Positions 1 to 8,506 of a stretch of 64,000 nucleotides of DNA are shown piece after piece; positions within the stretch are counted from its first letter, which is position 1, and each line of letters starts with the position of its first letter. Both the position numbers and the translations under genes were made by a program. The DNA is taken from contig CBDCWW010000020.1 of assembly GCA_965223585.1 (NCBI GenBank), forward strand, positions 1 to 64,000, written 5' to 3'. The DNA comes from CBDCVN01 sp965223585 (lineage in GTDB: Bacteria > Deinococcota > Deinococci > Deinococcales > Trueperaceae). The notes beneath the pieces were generated by a model, which did not search any database, was not told where the DNA came from, and saw only the letters and a list, made by a program, of their open reading frames with translations.

Positions 1-307
1 GGGTAATAGAAACGACACGGACACCCTTCTCACACCATTCCGTTAGGAGGTTGATACCCTCACGCATGGAACGAGCTAACCTGTCCAGTTTCCAGACCAC
101 CACGGTTTTCACCGTCCCTGAAAAGATAGCCTCACTTAGGGAAGTAAACCCCGAACGGTTCAGGTTTGCCCCTGTTCCCTTATCCTCAAACCATTGCACA
201 CTGTCCAGATCATGACCATGAGCCTTGAGCCACCGCTGTATTTCAGCCTTTTGGCTATCAGATTTCTGGCTATGGGAAGATACTCGAATGTAAACGCCTA
301 TGCTCAT
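1..307 (-). CDS. Serine recombinase (resolvase/invertase family), partial
   Basis: Translating the reverse strand from an ATG at 307 gives about 102 residues starting MSIGVYIRVSSHSQ. This is the serine-recombinase N-terminus, with the nucleophile serine in the YIRVSS motif, followed later by WKLDRLARS, a conserved catalytic-domain motif. The protein runs off the left edge, so the C-terminal DNA-binding part is not seen. Family knowledge: these enzymes cut and rejoin DNA through a 5' phosphoserine link and drive resolution, inversion or IS607-like transposition. Upstream of its start lie three direct TGTCAGT repeats that could be its recombination or operator sites. I cannot tell which subgroup it belongs to. 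Confidence 0.85.
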   Translation of the reverse strand, partial: MSIGVYIRVSSHSQKSDSQKAEIQRWLKAHGHDLDSVQWFEDKGTGANLNRSGFTSLSEAIFSGTVKTVVVWKLDRLARSMREGINLLTEWCEKGVRVVSIT

Positions 308-344
308 GACAGATAGGATAGGAGGCTACCTGACATCATACAAC

Positions 345-456
345 CCCTTTACTGTCAGTATGGGTTTACCCTAATTGTCAGTGGTTTTTCTTGATGGTGA
401 TGTACTACTGATAAGGGTTTTTGATTGTTCAAGAAAGGAGGACCCTATTTGTCAGT
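345..456. repeat. Three direct TGTCAGT repeats between divergent genes
   Basis: TGTCAGT occurs at 353-359, 376-382 and 450-456. The last two sit in a longer match, ACCCTA(A/T)TTGTCAGT, at 368-382 and 442-456. They lie between the recombinase start and the toxin-antitoxin operon, just upstream of a promoter-like sequence. They could be operator sites for the antitoxin or recombinase binding sites; the sequence alone does not decide. Confidence 0.5.
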
Positions 457-466
457 TACTATTAAC

Positions 467-495
467 TTGACATGTTAGCCATATCGGCGTACATT
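467..495 (+). promoter_or_regulatory. Candidate sigma-70 promoter of the DUF1778/GNAT operon
   Basis: A perfect TTGACA at 467-472 is followed after 17 nt by TACATT at 490-495, a 4-of-6 match to TATAAT. The antitoxin start is 34 nt downstream, with AAGGA at 516-520 as ribosome binding site. The third TGTCAGT repeat lies 10 nt upstream of the -35. Confidence 0.45.
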
Positions 496-529
496 TAAAT
501 ATTGACTTTGCATTTAAGGAAATGAACCT

Positions 530-823
530 ATGGAAACCACAAATATAGACCAGACTGGAAGAAGTGAACGTTTACAAGCAAGAGTGAATACAAACACAAA
601 AAGTTTAATTGAACATGCTGCTAGTTTACGAGGTATATCTGTATCTGATTTCCTTATTAACAGTGCTTACGATGCAGCAACCAAAACCATTGAAGAATAC
701 GAAGTCATCCACTTAAATCAAGAAGCTAGTAAAGCATTTTTTGATGTTATAGAAAATCCTCCTGAAGCCAATGAAGCTTTCAGGAAGGCGTCAAAACGCT
801 ATGCTGAAATTATAAGCCAGTAA
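530..823 (+). CDS. DUF1778 (TacA-like) antitoxin
   Basis: A 97-residue protein with the ribbon-helix-helix N-terminus typical of DUF1778: a conserved RLQARV strand, then TKSLIEHAASLRGISVSDFLINSA, where the helix pair ends in SDF. The C-terminal half (IHLNQEASKAFFDVIENPP) matches the flexible tail that wraps the partner toxin in the TacAT family. The next gene, 5 nt downstream, encodes a GNAT protein, the usual partner. Family knowledge: the antitoxin neutralises the acetyltransferase and represses the shared promoter through its RHH domain. Start ATG at 530 is preceded by AAGGA at 9 nt spacing. Confidence 0.85.
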   Translation: METTNIDQTGRSERLQARVNTNTKSLIEHAASLRGISVSDFLINSAYDAATKTIEEYEVIHLNQEASKAFFDVIENPPEANEAFRKASKRYAEIISQ

Positions 824-828
824 CCACA

Positions 829-1362
829 GTGACAGAAAAAACAAATTACGTCTTTTCTTTACTGGATAAGAAGTTACATAAGCGAGCTGACTTTTCATGT
901 GATGAAGAAAGTTTAGATGATTATCTGAAAAAACGTGCTAGTCAGGACGTTAAAAAACAAGTATCTGCTGTGCATGTAATGACAACAACAGATGATCTAG
1001 AAACGATACTTGGTTATTACACACTTTCTGCTTCATCTATATATTCTGATAACATTCCAAGAAACATCAAAAAATCTTTGCCACGTTATGATCAGGTTGG
1101 GACTACTCTTATGGGAAGACTTGCTGTAGATAGTCGTTTTAAAGGACAAGGGCTAGGGGGAACACTACTAATGGATGCTTTTCACCGTGCTTTACTACAT
1201 AGTCGCCAGATTGGTTCTATAGCTCTTGTAGTCGATGCTCTACATGAACAAGCAAAAGCTTTCTACCTGCACTATGGGTTTATTTCATTGCAGGGTTACT
1301 CAAGAAAACTTTTCATCCCAATGAATACGATTGAAAAACGATTAAGTAGTTTAGGACTATAA
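829..1362 (+). CDS. GNAT-family acetyltransferase toxin (TacT-like)
   Basis: A 177-residue GCN5-type N-acetyltransferase. The acetyl-CoA loop region reads GRLAVDSRFKGQGLGGTLLMDA (about residues 98-119), with the Q/R-x-x-G-x-G/A pattern as KGQGLG. Near the C-terminus, HYGFISL corresponds to the YGF motif seen in TacT-type toxins. Family knowledge: these toxins acetylate the amino group of charged tRNAs and block translation. It starts 5 nt after the DUF1778 antitoxin stop, so the two are co-transcribed. The start appears to be GTG, in a context without a strong ribosome binding site, consistent with translational coupling. Confidence 0.85.
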   Translation: MTEKTNYVFSLLDKKLHKRADFSCDEESLDDYLKKRASQDVKKQVSAVHVMTTTDDLETILGYYTLSASSIYSDNIPRNIKKSLPRYDQVGTTLMGRLAVDSRFKGQGLGGTLLMDAFHRALLHSRQIGSIALVVDALHEQAKAFYLHYGFISLQGYSRKLFIPMNTIEKRLSSLGL

Positions 1363-1370
1363 TCAGCTTC

Positions 1371-1402
1371 TAATCCCAACTTTTACCCAATAGTTGGGAT
1401 TA
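1371..1402 (+). terminator. Hairpin after the toxin-antitoxin operon
   Basis: TAATCCCAACT (1371-1381) and AGTTGGGATTA (1392-1402) form an 11-bp perfect stem with a 10-nt loop, 9 nt past the toxin stop. No T-run follows, so it may be a bidirectional or weak terminator or a dispersed hairpin; a close relative sits at 3537-3566. Confidence 0.5.
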
Positions 1403-1778
1403 GAGCTCTATCTGTAAAACTCAAATCTTACACTATTGCCAATAGTGCTAAGCAGTCTGTTTACTACATACCTAGGCTGTTTTCTTAGTTTCTTTCTGGG
1501 ATGTCACTTTATGAGGTGAGGCGACACTCCTATGTCAGAAAAAATCCCACATAGCTTGTCAGAATTTTACTGATTATTTAGCAAAGTCAGTCCTCTAGAA
1601 TGGTTTTGAGTAGCAGATATTTTACTCACCAAATAATTAAAAGGCCTAGCCAAAGGAGAAAATGAGGAAAAGTGGTGAACTTCTTAATTGAAAAAACAAA
1701 GTAACAGCTAAGGTATTCCAAGGGTCTTGCTGTAGCGTTCTATTTGGTTCAATCTTTTAATTTCTAAGGAGTAGAGTC
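1403..1778. other. Intergenic stretch without a recognisable gene
   Basis: No ORF of interest was seen. Two TGTCAGA motifs occur near 1533 and 1558, similar to the TGTCAGT repeats upstream of the toxin-antitoxin pair. The only clear signal is AAGGAG at 1767-1772, the ribosome binding site of the next gene. Confidence 0.4.
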
Positions 1779-3380
1779 GTGAAACTACAATACAAATGCT
1801 ATATAGTTCTCTTTGCGTTTTTAGGATTTTTTCTTAGTGCCTGTCAGCAAAACACAAGCACTCCAACAGGCAATTCAGAAAGAGGTTTAGTTAGTTCTGA
1901 AGATTTTAATAGAGATGCTAAAGATGACCTAGCTATAGGGGTACCGCGTGAAGACATTGGGGGAATAGAAGATGCTGGTGCAGTCAATGTTCTTTATGGA
2001 TCTTACACAGGTTTAACCTCTGCTAACGATCAAATATGGCACCAAAATAGTACTGGCATAGCAGGTAGTTCTGATGAGTTTGACGAATTCGGAGAGTCAC
2101 TAGCAATTGGCGATTTTGATGGCGATGGAAAAAATGATTTGGCCGTGGGTGTTTGGGCGGACTGTGTTGGTGACATATGTGGTGGGGCTGTTAACATTAT
2201 TTATGGCTACAATAGTGGCTTAAAAAAGCGACGTGACTATTTATTGACTCAGGACAAAGGAACGGGTGACCCTGATGGGTCAGGACCGTTTGACGAATTC
2301 GGAGATTCACTAGCTGTGGGAGACTTTAATAATGATGGTAAGGATGACTTGGCTGTAGGGGTTCCTGGGGAGAGTATAGAAGGTATTGAGGCTGCTGGTG
2401 CTGTCCATGTTTTCTATGGTTCAAATGATGGCCTTAACAGGGGAATAGCAGACCTCTTTTTTTATCAAAGCACAGCCTCAACTTTTTTTGATAGTGAATA
2501 CGATGATCGGTTCGGCACTTCTCTGGTTGCTGCTGATTTTAATGGTGATGGGAAAGATGATTTGGCAATAGGTACCCCCTCCAAGGATGTTCTTGGACAG
2601 GCTAACTCAGGAGTGGTTGATATCCTCTATGGTCATATAAATGGCCTTAGTCTTACCAATTCTGATGGGTTTCGGCAGGGGTTTGGTGGAATCTCGGGTA
2701 CTACCCAAGAAGGCGATTTCTTTGGCTTTGCATTAACCGCTTGCGACTACAACTATGACGGCAAGGCAGACTTAGCTATAGGTGTGCCCTTTGAAGATAT
2801 TGGAGGAATAGAAGATGCTGGTGCAGTTAATGTTCTATATGGTTCTAGTGAGGGAGTTACTTCTGCTGGCAATAGCCTTTGGCACCAAAGTAGCGCTGAT
2901 ATTGCAGATACTATTGAAGCTGATGAATATTTCGGTTGGGCACTTACCTCCGGGGACTTTAACGGTGATGGTGCTTGTGACCTAGCTATAGGGGTACCAC
3001 GGGAAGACATTGGGGAATTAATAAGTGGTGGTGCAGTTAATGTTCTTTATGGATCCTCCGCAGGCATTGTGGCAACTAATAATCAATTGTGGCATCAAAA
3101 CTCTGCTGGGATTAGAGGCTCAGTCGAGTCTGGTGATCGTTTTGGTTGGGCATTAGCTGCTGGCGATTTTGATGGTGATAAAAAACATGATCTAGCTATA
3201 GGTGTGCCCTTTGAAGATATTGGGGAAATAGAAGATGCTGGTGCAGTTAATGTGATTTATGGGTCAACTACTGGGCTGACCAATGTAGCAGATGATTTCT
3301 GGCATCAGGATAGAGCTGGCATCAAAGGTACTTCTGAATTCTACGATCACTTTGGTCGGTCCTTGGCAGCTCAAAGATAA
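1779..3380 (+). CDS. FG-GAP repeat (integrin-alpha-like) lipoprotein
   Basis: A 533-residue exported protein. The N-terminus is a lipoprotein signal peptide with an LSAC lipobox, so it should be anchored to a membrane at that cysteine. The rest is about seven FG-GAP repeats with DFNGDGKDDLAIGVP-type cores; the D-x-D-x-D-G pattern is a calcium-binding loop, and the set should fold as a seven-bladed beta propeller. Neighbouring repeats are very similar (AGAVNVLYGS and LAIGVPxEDIG recur), suggesting expansion by recent duplication. Start is GTG at 1779, with AAGGAG 6 nt upstream. Function unknown; such propellers often mediate surface binding. It stands alone between two toxin-antitoxin modules. 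Confidence 0.85.
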   Translation: MKLQYKCYIVLFAFLGFFLSACQQNTSTPTGNSERGLVSSEDFNRDAKDDLAIGVPREDIGGIEDAGAVNVLYGSYTGLTSANDQIWHQNSTGIAGSSDEFDEFGESLAIGDFDGDGKNDLAVGVWADCVGDICGGAVNIIYGYNSGLKKRRDYLLTQDKGTGDPDGSGPFDEFGDSLAVGDFNNDGKDDLAVGVPGESIEGIEAAGAVHVFYGSNDGLNRGIADLFFYQSTASTFFDSEYDDRFGTSLVAADFNGDGKDDLAIGTPSKDVLGQANSGVVDILYGHINGLSLTNSDGFRQGFGGISGTTQEGDFFGFALTACDYNYDGKADLAIGVPFEDIGGIEDAGAVNVLYGSSEGVTSAGNSLWHQSSADIADTIEADEYFGWALTSGDFNGDGACDLAIGVPREDIGELISGGAVNVLYGSSAGIVATNNQLWHQNSAGIRGSVESGDRFGWALAAGDFDGDKKHDLAIGVPFEDIGEIEDAGAVNVIYGSTTGLTNVADDFWHQDRAGIKGTSEFYDHFGRSLAAQR

Positions 3381-3712
3381 AGGGATTATGGGTTACCTAT
3401 ACAATATTCAAATTTTTGTCTAGGAATAATTCTAATCATTGAAAAGGAAGGTTTTTGGCTACTGCTAAGGCCTATTAAAGATCACTTAACACTATTTATC
3501 CGTAATGTTAAATCTCAGTTTATACAATTGGCTCTGAATCCCAACTTTTATAGAGAAGTTGGGATTGAAACTTTTGCTCAAAAACTCTAACCCCCAAAGT
3601 AGACAGCTGGGAACTGCAAACTTTCCACTCCTAACCCAATAATTTTTCTCTTTCAGTTTTTTCTTGTAATTATACTTGAAAAGGTATATTTTATAGATAT
3701 AGTGTCCTCATC
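3381..3712. other. Intergenic stretch with one hairpin
   Basis: Holds a perfect hairpin, AATCCCAACTT (3537-3547) with AAGTTGGGATT (3556-3566), almost the same stem as at 1371-1402. It lies about 155 nt after the FG-GAP gene and could end its transcript or be a small dispersed repeat. A related imperfect copy lies near 26,929. Nothing else recognised. Confidence 0.45.
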
Positions 3713-4066
3713 CTGCCAAAAGAAAAAGAAGTCATATGGATTGGCTCGAGCCACAAAGATATTAAGAAGCTACCTGAAGATGTACAAGATGATATTGGGT
3801 ATGCTCTTCATTTAGTTCAGAATGGTGAGACTGACAGCAGTATTAAACCTCTCAAGGGCAAAGACCTTAAGGATGTTTATGAAATTCGTGCTGACTACGA
3901 CACTAATACCCATCGTGCTGTATATGTTTTGAATTTAGGAGACAAGATTTACATGTTACATGTTTTTCAAAAGAAATCAAAAAAGGGTAGCGAAACACCA
4001 AAACCTGATATGGAATTGATTCGAGCACGTTTAAAAACTGCCAAGGAGAACGCAAAAAATGACTAA
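3713..4066 (+). CDS. HigB-like (phage Gp49-type, RelE superfamily) toxin without a canonical start codon
   Basis: A reading frame open from 3680 to the stop at 4064-4066 encodes VIWIGSSHKDIKKLPEDVQ, then a central VYEIRADYD, then IYMLHVFQKKSKK. These are hallmarks of the Gp49-like HigB toxin family, ribosome-dependent mRNA endonucleases. The antitoxin gene overlaps it by 8 nt. No ATG, GTG or TTG lies between the upstream in-frame stop (3677-3679) and the first conserved residues; CTG at 3713 is the best candidate, so the start here is a guess. The gene either uses a rare start codon or has lost its start. One CTCGAG lies inside it at 3745. Confidence 0.65.
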   Translation: MPKEKEVIWIGSSHKDIKKLPEDVQDDIGYALHLVQNGETDSSIKPLKGKDLKDVYEIRADYDTNTHRAVYVLNLGDKIYMLHVFQKKSKKGSETPKPDMELIRARLKTAKENAKND

Positions 4067-4424
4067 AGAAACAGATAATACAACCATTACCCGTGGTAGT
4101 GGCAATGTCTTTGCTGATATGGGCTTACCTAATCCTGAAGAAAGACTAGTTAAAGCTCGCCTTGCACGGTTAATAAATAAGGCAATTAAGCAACGTGGCT
4201 GGACACAACAACATACTGCTGAAGTATTAGGAATTACCCAACCCAAGGTATCTGATATGAGTCGAGGTAGGTTAAAAAATTTCTCTGTTGAGAAGTTAAT
4301 GGGGTTTCTTACCCAACTTGACCACCGAGTTACCATTACCGTGGAAAGCGAAAAAGACCAGCTCCCTCCTCATGAAATTGTTATTGCTGCCAAAGAATTA
4401 GAAAAAGTCCATGCTACTACTTAA
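4059..4424 (+). CDS. XRE-family antitoxin (HigA-like)
   Basis: A 121-residue protein with a helix-turn-helix of the Cro/C1 type in the middle: INKAIKQRGWTQQHTAEVLGITQPKVSDMSRGR. The TQQHTAEVLGITQPKVS segment is the two-helix core. This arrangement matches the antitoxins that follow Gp49-like toxins. Its ATG lies inside the toxin frame (8-nt overlap), with AAGGAG at 4043-4048 as ribosome binding site. Family knowledge: it binds and inhibits the toxin and autoregulates the operon. Unlike classical TA order, toxin precedes antitoxin, as is usual for HigBA. Confidence 0.85.
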   Translation: MTKETDNTTITRGSGNVFADMGLPNPEERLVKARLARLINKAIKQRGWTQQHTAEVLGITQPKVSDMSRGRLKNFSVEKLMGFLTQLDHRVTITVESEKDQLPPHEIVIAAKELEKVHATT

Positions 4425-4649
4425 GTATTTTGGCAATGATCTTCTATTAGCTTATCAAGCATATTGTTAAAGCCACTGGATGTCATTTTCGGAATTGGTC
4501 TATGGTGAGGCCAGACTCTAAGGAATTTTACTTAATCTATTTACACCAACTATTTTGATACAGTTTGTAGTTTTTATTGCTAAAGTAAACATGCTTTATA
4601 CTTTAGAATACTTTTGCATCTAGCATTGCCCCCCTTTTACCCCCTTTAG

Positions 4650-4677
4650 CGCCTGATTCGTCAGGCGTTTATTTTTT
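4650..4677 (+). terminator. Rho-independent terminator with TTCG loop
   Basis: CGCCTGA (4650-4656), loop TTCG (4657-4660) and TCAGGCG (4661-4667) form a perfect 7-bp stem, followed by TTTATTTTTT. It lies 225 nt past the antitoxin stop, so it probably ends the toxin-antitoxin transcript. A wobble-paired relative with the same loop is at 10143-10160. Confidence 0.75.
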
Positions 4678-5054
4678 CTAGTAAACATAAAGACTGATAC
4701 TGGTTTCAAATACTGGGAATCACTATCATTGTGCTTTATTGCTATAGACTACAATATTTGGTAAACTCGCATAAGTAGTGATGCTAATTTTCCTTACAGG
4801 AAAGCATTTCCATTGTAGTGACAGATGAAGTATCGAGTAGCTTCAAAGGAATTTCCTGTAGTTCTTGCTGATCAATGTAGTCTTTTTATAAGATTCCTAT
4901 CCTATACTTCAACGCAACTATGTTTATACTCTAAGTAAAGTTAATACGTCCCATAAACAAAAAGTAACATGAAACAGGATATCACTACATGTATAGGATT
5001 ACCATTTCTACTTCCGACATAAGCATATCCTTAAGCCTTCATATTAGTGCTTAC

Positions 5055-5071
5055 TTGTCCGATCAATTGGG
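5055..5071. repeat. Solo IS3-type terminal repeat
   Basis: TTGTCCGATCAATTGGG here is the exact reverse complement of CCCAATTGATCGGACAA at 63208-63224, which lies at the end of the IS3-family element on the right side of the window. No transposase remnant was seen to its left. It sits 39 nt upstream of the GH3 operon. Confidence 0.6.
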
Positions 5072-5109
5072 GGCCAGTCCATTATCATTATCTGATATAA
5101 AATCAATCT

Positions 5110-6009
5110 ATGAAAGATAATCAAGTGAGTTCAACGGCATTACTAATTGCCAAATCTTTTGTGCTACAAAATCGTGATCGCCAAATAAGCAATCTTATGT
5201 CTCAGGATATAGCAGAACTTTCTTCTCTTTTTGTTGCCGAATGTGAACAAAGTTCCCATTACGAAAAACTGGTCAATAATTATCTCTATAGGCTTGTGGT
5301 AAGGATATTGGAAACAATCACTATTCCCGGTATTTTTCTGCATTATTTATTACGAAAAAATCATATAGAAGAAGCGGTTAATCCAATGTTATCTGGATCC
5401 ATTACACAGATGGTGGTGTTAGCTGGTGGTTTTGACACTTTAGGCCTTAGGGTTCACAAGCAGTATTCAGAGAAGCAATTTATTGAATTAGATCATCCTG
5501 TGACACAAAATATAAAAAAACAGGTGGTAGAAGATAACAACCTAGCAAACAATAATTTTAATCTTGTACCAATAGATTTTACAAAAGATTCATTTGCAGC
5601 TATACTAGGCAAGCAACCCTACTTTAGGGGTGATACACCCAGCTTATTTATTGCTGAAGGTATAACTATGTATCTTAGTGATGATGAAATTGATGACCTA
5701 TTTAAGTCGGTGCATAATTTATGTGGTACAGGTAGCTATTTTATCTTTACCTATATGGAAAAACGCCAAAATGGGTCTTTGCAATTTTACCCAGCGACAA
5801 AACTTGCCGATATCTGGCTTGCATGGAAAAATGAGCCTTTTAAATGGGGAATAGAAAATTCAAAATTAGAAAGTTTCTTGCAACAAAGGGGCTTTAAACT
5901 GAGCAAACTCACTACAAGCAAAGAACTAAAGGAATCATTACCCTTAAAGTTGCAAAACAGAAAACTTGCTAATGGAGAAAATATTTGTATAGCTGAGGTT
6001 ACAAAATGA
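5110..6009 (+). CDS. LCM/PPM1-type SAM-dependent O-methyltransferase
   Basis: A 299-residue protein of the leucine-carboxymethyltransferase family (PF04072, which also holds polyketide and small-acid methyltransferases). Residues 103-114 read VLAGGFDTLGLR, the SAM-binding motif I of this family; FIELDHP follows at 124-130 with the acidic ribose ligand. LFIAEGITMYL near residue 185 is the third conserved block. Predicted reaction: methyl transfer from SAM to a carboxylate or hydroxyl of a small molecule; substrate unknown. First gene of a four-gene operon, overlapping the next by 4 nt. No clear ribosome binding site precedes the ATG. Confidence 0.8.
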   Translation: MKDNQVSSTALLIAKSFVLQNRDRQISNLMSQDIAELSSLFVAECEQSSHYEKLVNNYLYRLVVRILETITIPGIFLHYLLRKNHIEEAVNPMLSGSITQMVVLAGGFDTLGLRVHKQYSEKQFIELDHPVTQNIKKQVVEDNNLANNNFNLVPIDFTKDSFAAILGKQPYFRGDTPSLFIAEGITMYLSDDEIDDLFKSVHNLCGTGSYFIFTYMEKRQNGSLQFYPATKLADIWLAWKNEPFKWGIENSKLESFLQQRGFKLSKLTTSKELKESLPLKLQNRKLANGENICIAEVTK

Positions 6010-6884
6010 TAGATAAAATAGTGGCTTACCTTGCTTATCCTCTAACTATTTTTTTAGGGCTTGCATTACATTTTTATTTAATTGAACGTGGCTACCTCTT
6101 GCAAATAAGCACATATATTCCTGTTATCATCGGGGCCATAATCATTACATTCTTAGAACTAAAATTTCCTCATAGAAAGGAATGGTTGCCAGATCCTTCG
6201 GATATAAAGAATGACCTTATTTTTATGGGACTTGTACAGATTGTATTGCCTAAAATTCTGTCATTTTTTGTTGCTATTACCTTATTGGGCTATCTCACTT
6301 CTAACGAGATCTCTTTAACGGGTTATTGGCCACATCAGCTCCCTATATATTTGCAGGTAATCTTAATGCTGTTAAGTGCAGATTTTTTAAGATATTGGCT
6401 GCATAGGGCTGCCCATAACTGGAACCCACTTTGGAGACTTCATGAGGTACACCATTCTCCTCATAAGTTGTATTGGGTAAATGTTGGGCGCTTTCACCCT
6501 ATAGAAAAAGCACTGCAATTTCTTTTTGATGCTTTGCCATTCATTATTTTAGGAGTATCTGAGGAAGTTTTAGCACTCTACTTTATCTTCTATGCAATTA
6601 ATGGCTTCTTTCAGCACTGTAATATAGAGCTGAGGCTTGGTTTTCTAAATTACTTGATTAGTGGACCAGAACTGCACCGTTGGCACCATTCAATGATTGT
6701 TAAAGAGGGAAACAAAAACTATGGCAATAATCTGATTATTTGGGATGTATTATTTGGTACACGATTTCTGCCTAAAGATAGGGAGGTTAATAAATTAGGT
6801 CTAGAAAACAGGCAATATCCGTTGGATTTTGTTAACCAAATGCGAACTCCTTTTATAAAAGACAAACCTATAGACCAAGATTAA
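6006..6884 (+). CDS. Fatty acid hydroxylase / sterol desaturase family membrane di-iron enzyme
   Basis: A 292-residue membrane protein with several hydrophobic segments and the histidine clusters of PF04116: HRAAH (133-137), HEVHH (146-150), FQHCN (around 204) and HRWHH (224-228). These ligate a di-iron centre that uses oxygen to hydroxylate or desaturate a lipid-like substrate. All clusters are intact. ATG overlaps the methyltransferase stop (ATGA), so the two are translationally coupled; the next gene starts 2 nt after the stop. Substrate unknown; the partners suggest an acyl or terpenoid-like acid. Confidence 0.85.
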   Translation: MIDKIVAYLAYPLTIFLGLALHFYLIERGYLLQISTYIPVIIGAIIITFLELKFPHRKEWLPDPSDIKNDLIFMGLVQIVLPKILSFFVAITLLGYLTSNEISLTGYWPHQLPIYLQVILMLLSADFLRYWLHRAAHNWNPLWRLHEVHHSPHKLYWVNVGRFHPIEKALQFLFDALPFIILGVSEEVLALYFIFYAINGFFQHCNIELRLGFLNYLISGPELHRWHHSMIVKEGNKNYGNNLIIWDVLFGTRFLPKDREVNKLGLENRQYPLDFVNQMRTPFIKDKPIDQD

Positions 6885-6886
6885 GC

Positions 6887-8506
6887 ATGGCATATTCACT
6901 AATAAACACGGTACTTAATGCCCTTATTCCTCTAAAGATGTTTTTGATTGAGCGGTTCTTGTGGAAACCACTTATTCAAAAAACACACCATCCACAGCAA
7001 ACCCAAAATGATTTGCTCAAGGACATTCTGGAACGTAATAAGGATACGACATTTGGCAAGGAACATGGTTTTAACAAAATCACCTCATATACGGAATTTT
7101 GTAAAGCTGTGCCAGTACAATTCTATGAAGATTTGCGACCTTACATTGAAAGGCAAGAAGAGGAAAAGCAACCACATTTGAATGTCAAACAGCCTATCAT
7201 GTATGCCCAAACCAGTGGCACATTAGGAAAGCCGAAACATATACCAATTCTCAAAAGTTCCATTTCTCAATACCGCAAAAGCCAACAATGCTTTGCTTAC
7301 GCACTATATGCGTCTATTCACGGTATATATAGCGGTAAGGTGCTTGCTATTGTTAGCCCTGCCATAGAAGGATATTTGGATACAGGCACGCCATATGGTT
7401 CTATGTCAGGGCTAATTTATAAAAGTGTGCCTAGATTTATACTTTCCAAATATGTTGTCCCGCCAGAGGTGCTAGAAATCAAGGATTATGAGTTAAAATA
7501 TTATCTAATAACAACCTATGCACTTGCAGAGAGCAATATTACGCTTATTGCCACGGCTAACCCCTCTACTCTACTGAAAATCATTACTATCATCGAAAAT
7601 CAAATTGATACGCTGATAGGTGATATTGAAATTGGCAACCAGCATGGCCTAAAAACTAATCCCTCGAGAGCAAAAGATCTTAAACGATTACAAGCAAAAA
7701 AAGGAACTCTCACCTTTGCTGATGTATGGCCTAATCTTAAAGCTATTACAACTTGGACAGGTGGTAGTTGTAGTATTCTTATTCCATCGCTGAAAAAGCA
7801 GCTAACGTCATCTACTCACATTGTTGAGATGGGCTACCTATCAAGCGAGTTTAGAGGAAGCATCACTATTGGCATTCTCAATAACAAAGCTGTACCAACC
7901 CTGCATGAAAACTTTTTTGAATTTGTCGAAAAAGAAGATTGGGAGAATGAAAATCCTGTTTTTTTGACATTAGAACAACTTGAAGAAGGCAACCAATATT
8001 ATGTTGTCGTAACCACGCAAAATGGCCTGTACCGTTACTTCATAAATGACATTATCGAAGTGACAGGGGCTTATAACAATACGCCTACCATTCAGTTTGT
8101 ACAAAAAGGTAAAGGGGTAACTAACATTACTGGAGAGAAGCTTTATGAAAGCCAACTTATTCAAGCAATGGACAAAATAAAGCAGGAAAATGGCTTTGAG
8201 GCTAGTTTTTTTGTGATGTTGGCAAACCCAGACAACCTGCAATACACACTCTATATTGAGCATGAGCCTGTTGAAGCATTGGCAATAGAGGAGCATTTGT
8301 TGCAACTGAACATTGAATATGAAAGTAAACGCCAAAGTGGGCGGTTAAAACCTCTAAGCATTCAGTTTCTAAAAGATGGCACCAGCGAAGCATACAAAAA
8401 GCACTGCATTACAAATGGACAACGTGAGGGACAATTCAAGGTGCAAAATATTCAATACGCACAAAATTGTTCTTTCAACTTTAGCAAACACGTGACTAAA
8501 GCATGA
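6887..8506 (+). CDS. GH3-family acyl-adenylating enzyme
   Basis: A 539-residue protein of the GH3 auxin-responsive family (PF03321). YAQTSGTLGKPKHIPI at about 106-121 carries the ATP-binding motif TSGTLGKPK, and ITGEKLYESQL near residue 414 matches the conserved hinge. Family knowledge: plant GH3 enzymes activate a carboxylate as acyl-AMP and join it to an amino acid; most bacterial members are uncharacterised. Length is normal (500-600). Two nt after the hydroxylase and overlapping the next gene by 4 nt. One CTCGAG lies at 7673, otherwise none in this operon. Confidence 0.85.
   Translation: MAYSLINTVLNALIPLKMFLIERFLWKPLIQKTHHPQQTQNDLLKDILERNKDTTFGKEHGFNKITSYTEFCKAVPVQFYEDLRPYIERQEEEKQPHLNVKQPIMYAQTSGTLGKPKHIPILKSSISQYRKSQQCFAYALYASIHGIYSGKVLAIVSPAIEGYLDTGTPYGSMSGLIYKSVPRFILSKYVVPPEVLEIKDYELKYYLITTYALAESNITLIATANPSTLLKIITIIENQIDTLIGDIEIGNQHGLKTNPSRAKDLKRLQAKKGTLTFADVWPNLKAITTWTGGSCSILIPSLKKQLTSSTHIVEMGYLSSEFRGSITIGILNNKAVPTLHENFFEFVEKEDWENENPVFLTLEQLEEGNQYYVVVTTQNGLYRYFINDIIEVTGAYNNTPTIQFVQKGKGVTNITGEKLYESQLIQAMDKIKQENGFEASFFVMLANPDNLQYTLYIEHEPVEALAIEEHLLQLNIEYESKRQSGRLKPLSIQFLKDGTSEAYKKHCITNGQREGQFKVQNIQYAQNCSFNFSKHVTKA

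Larger units (their letters stand above)
4425..5109. other. 685-bp intergenic region with a terminator and an IS end
   Basis: No gene recognised. It holds a rho-independent terminator at 4650-4677 and, just before the next operon, an IS3-type inverted-repeat end at 5055-5071. The remainder is AT-rich and featureless to my eye. Confidence 0.4.

Noticed and set aside
7970..8393. Two minus-strand frames within the GH3 gene
   Set aside because: They lie wholly inside a gene with clear family motifs and lack their own signals.
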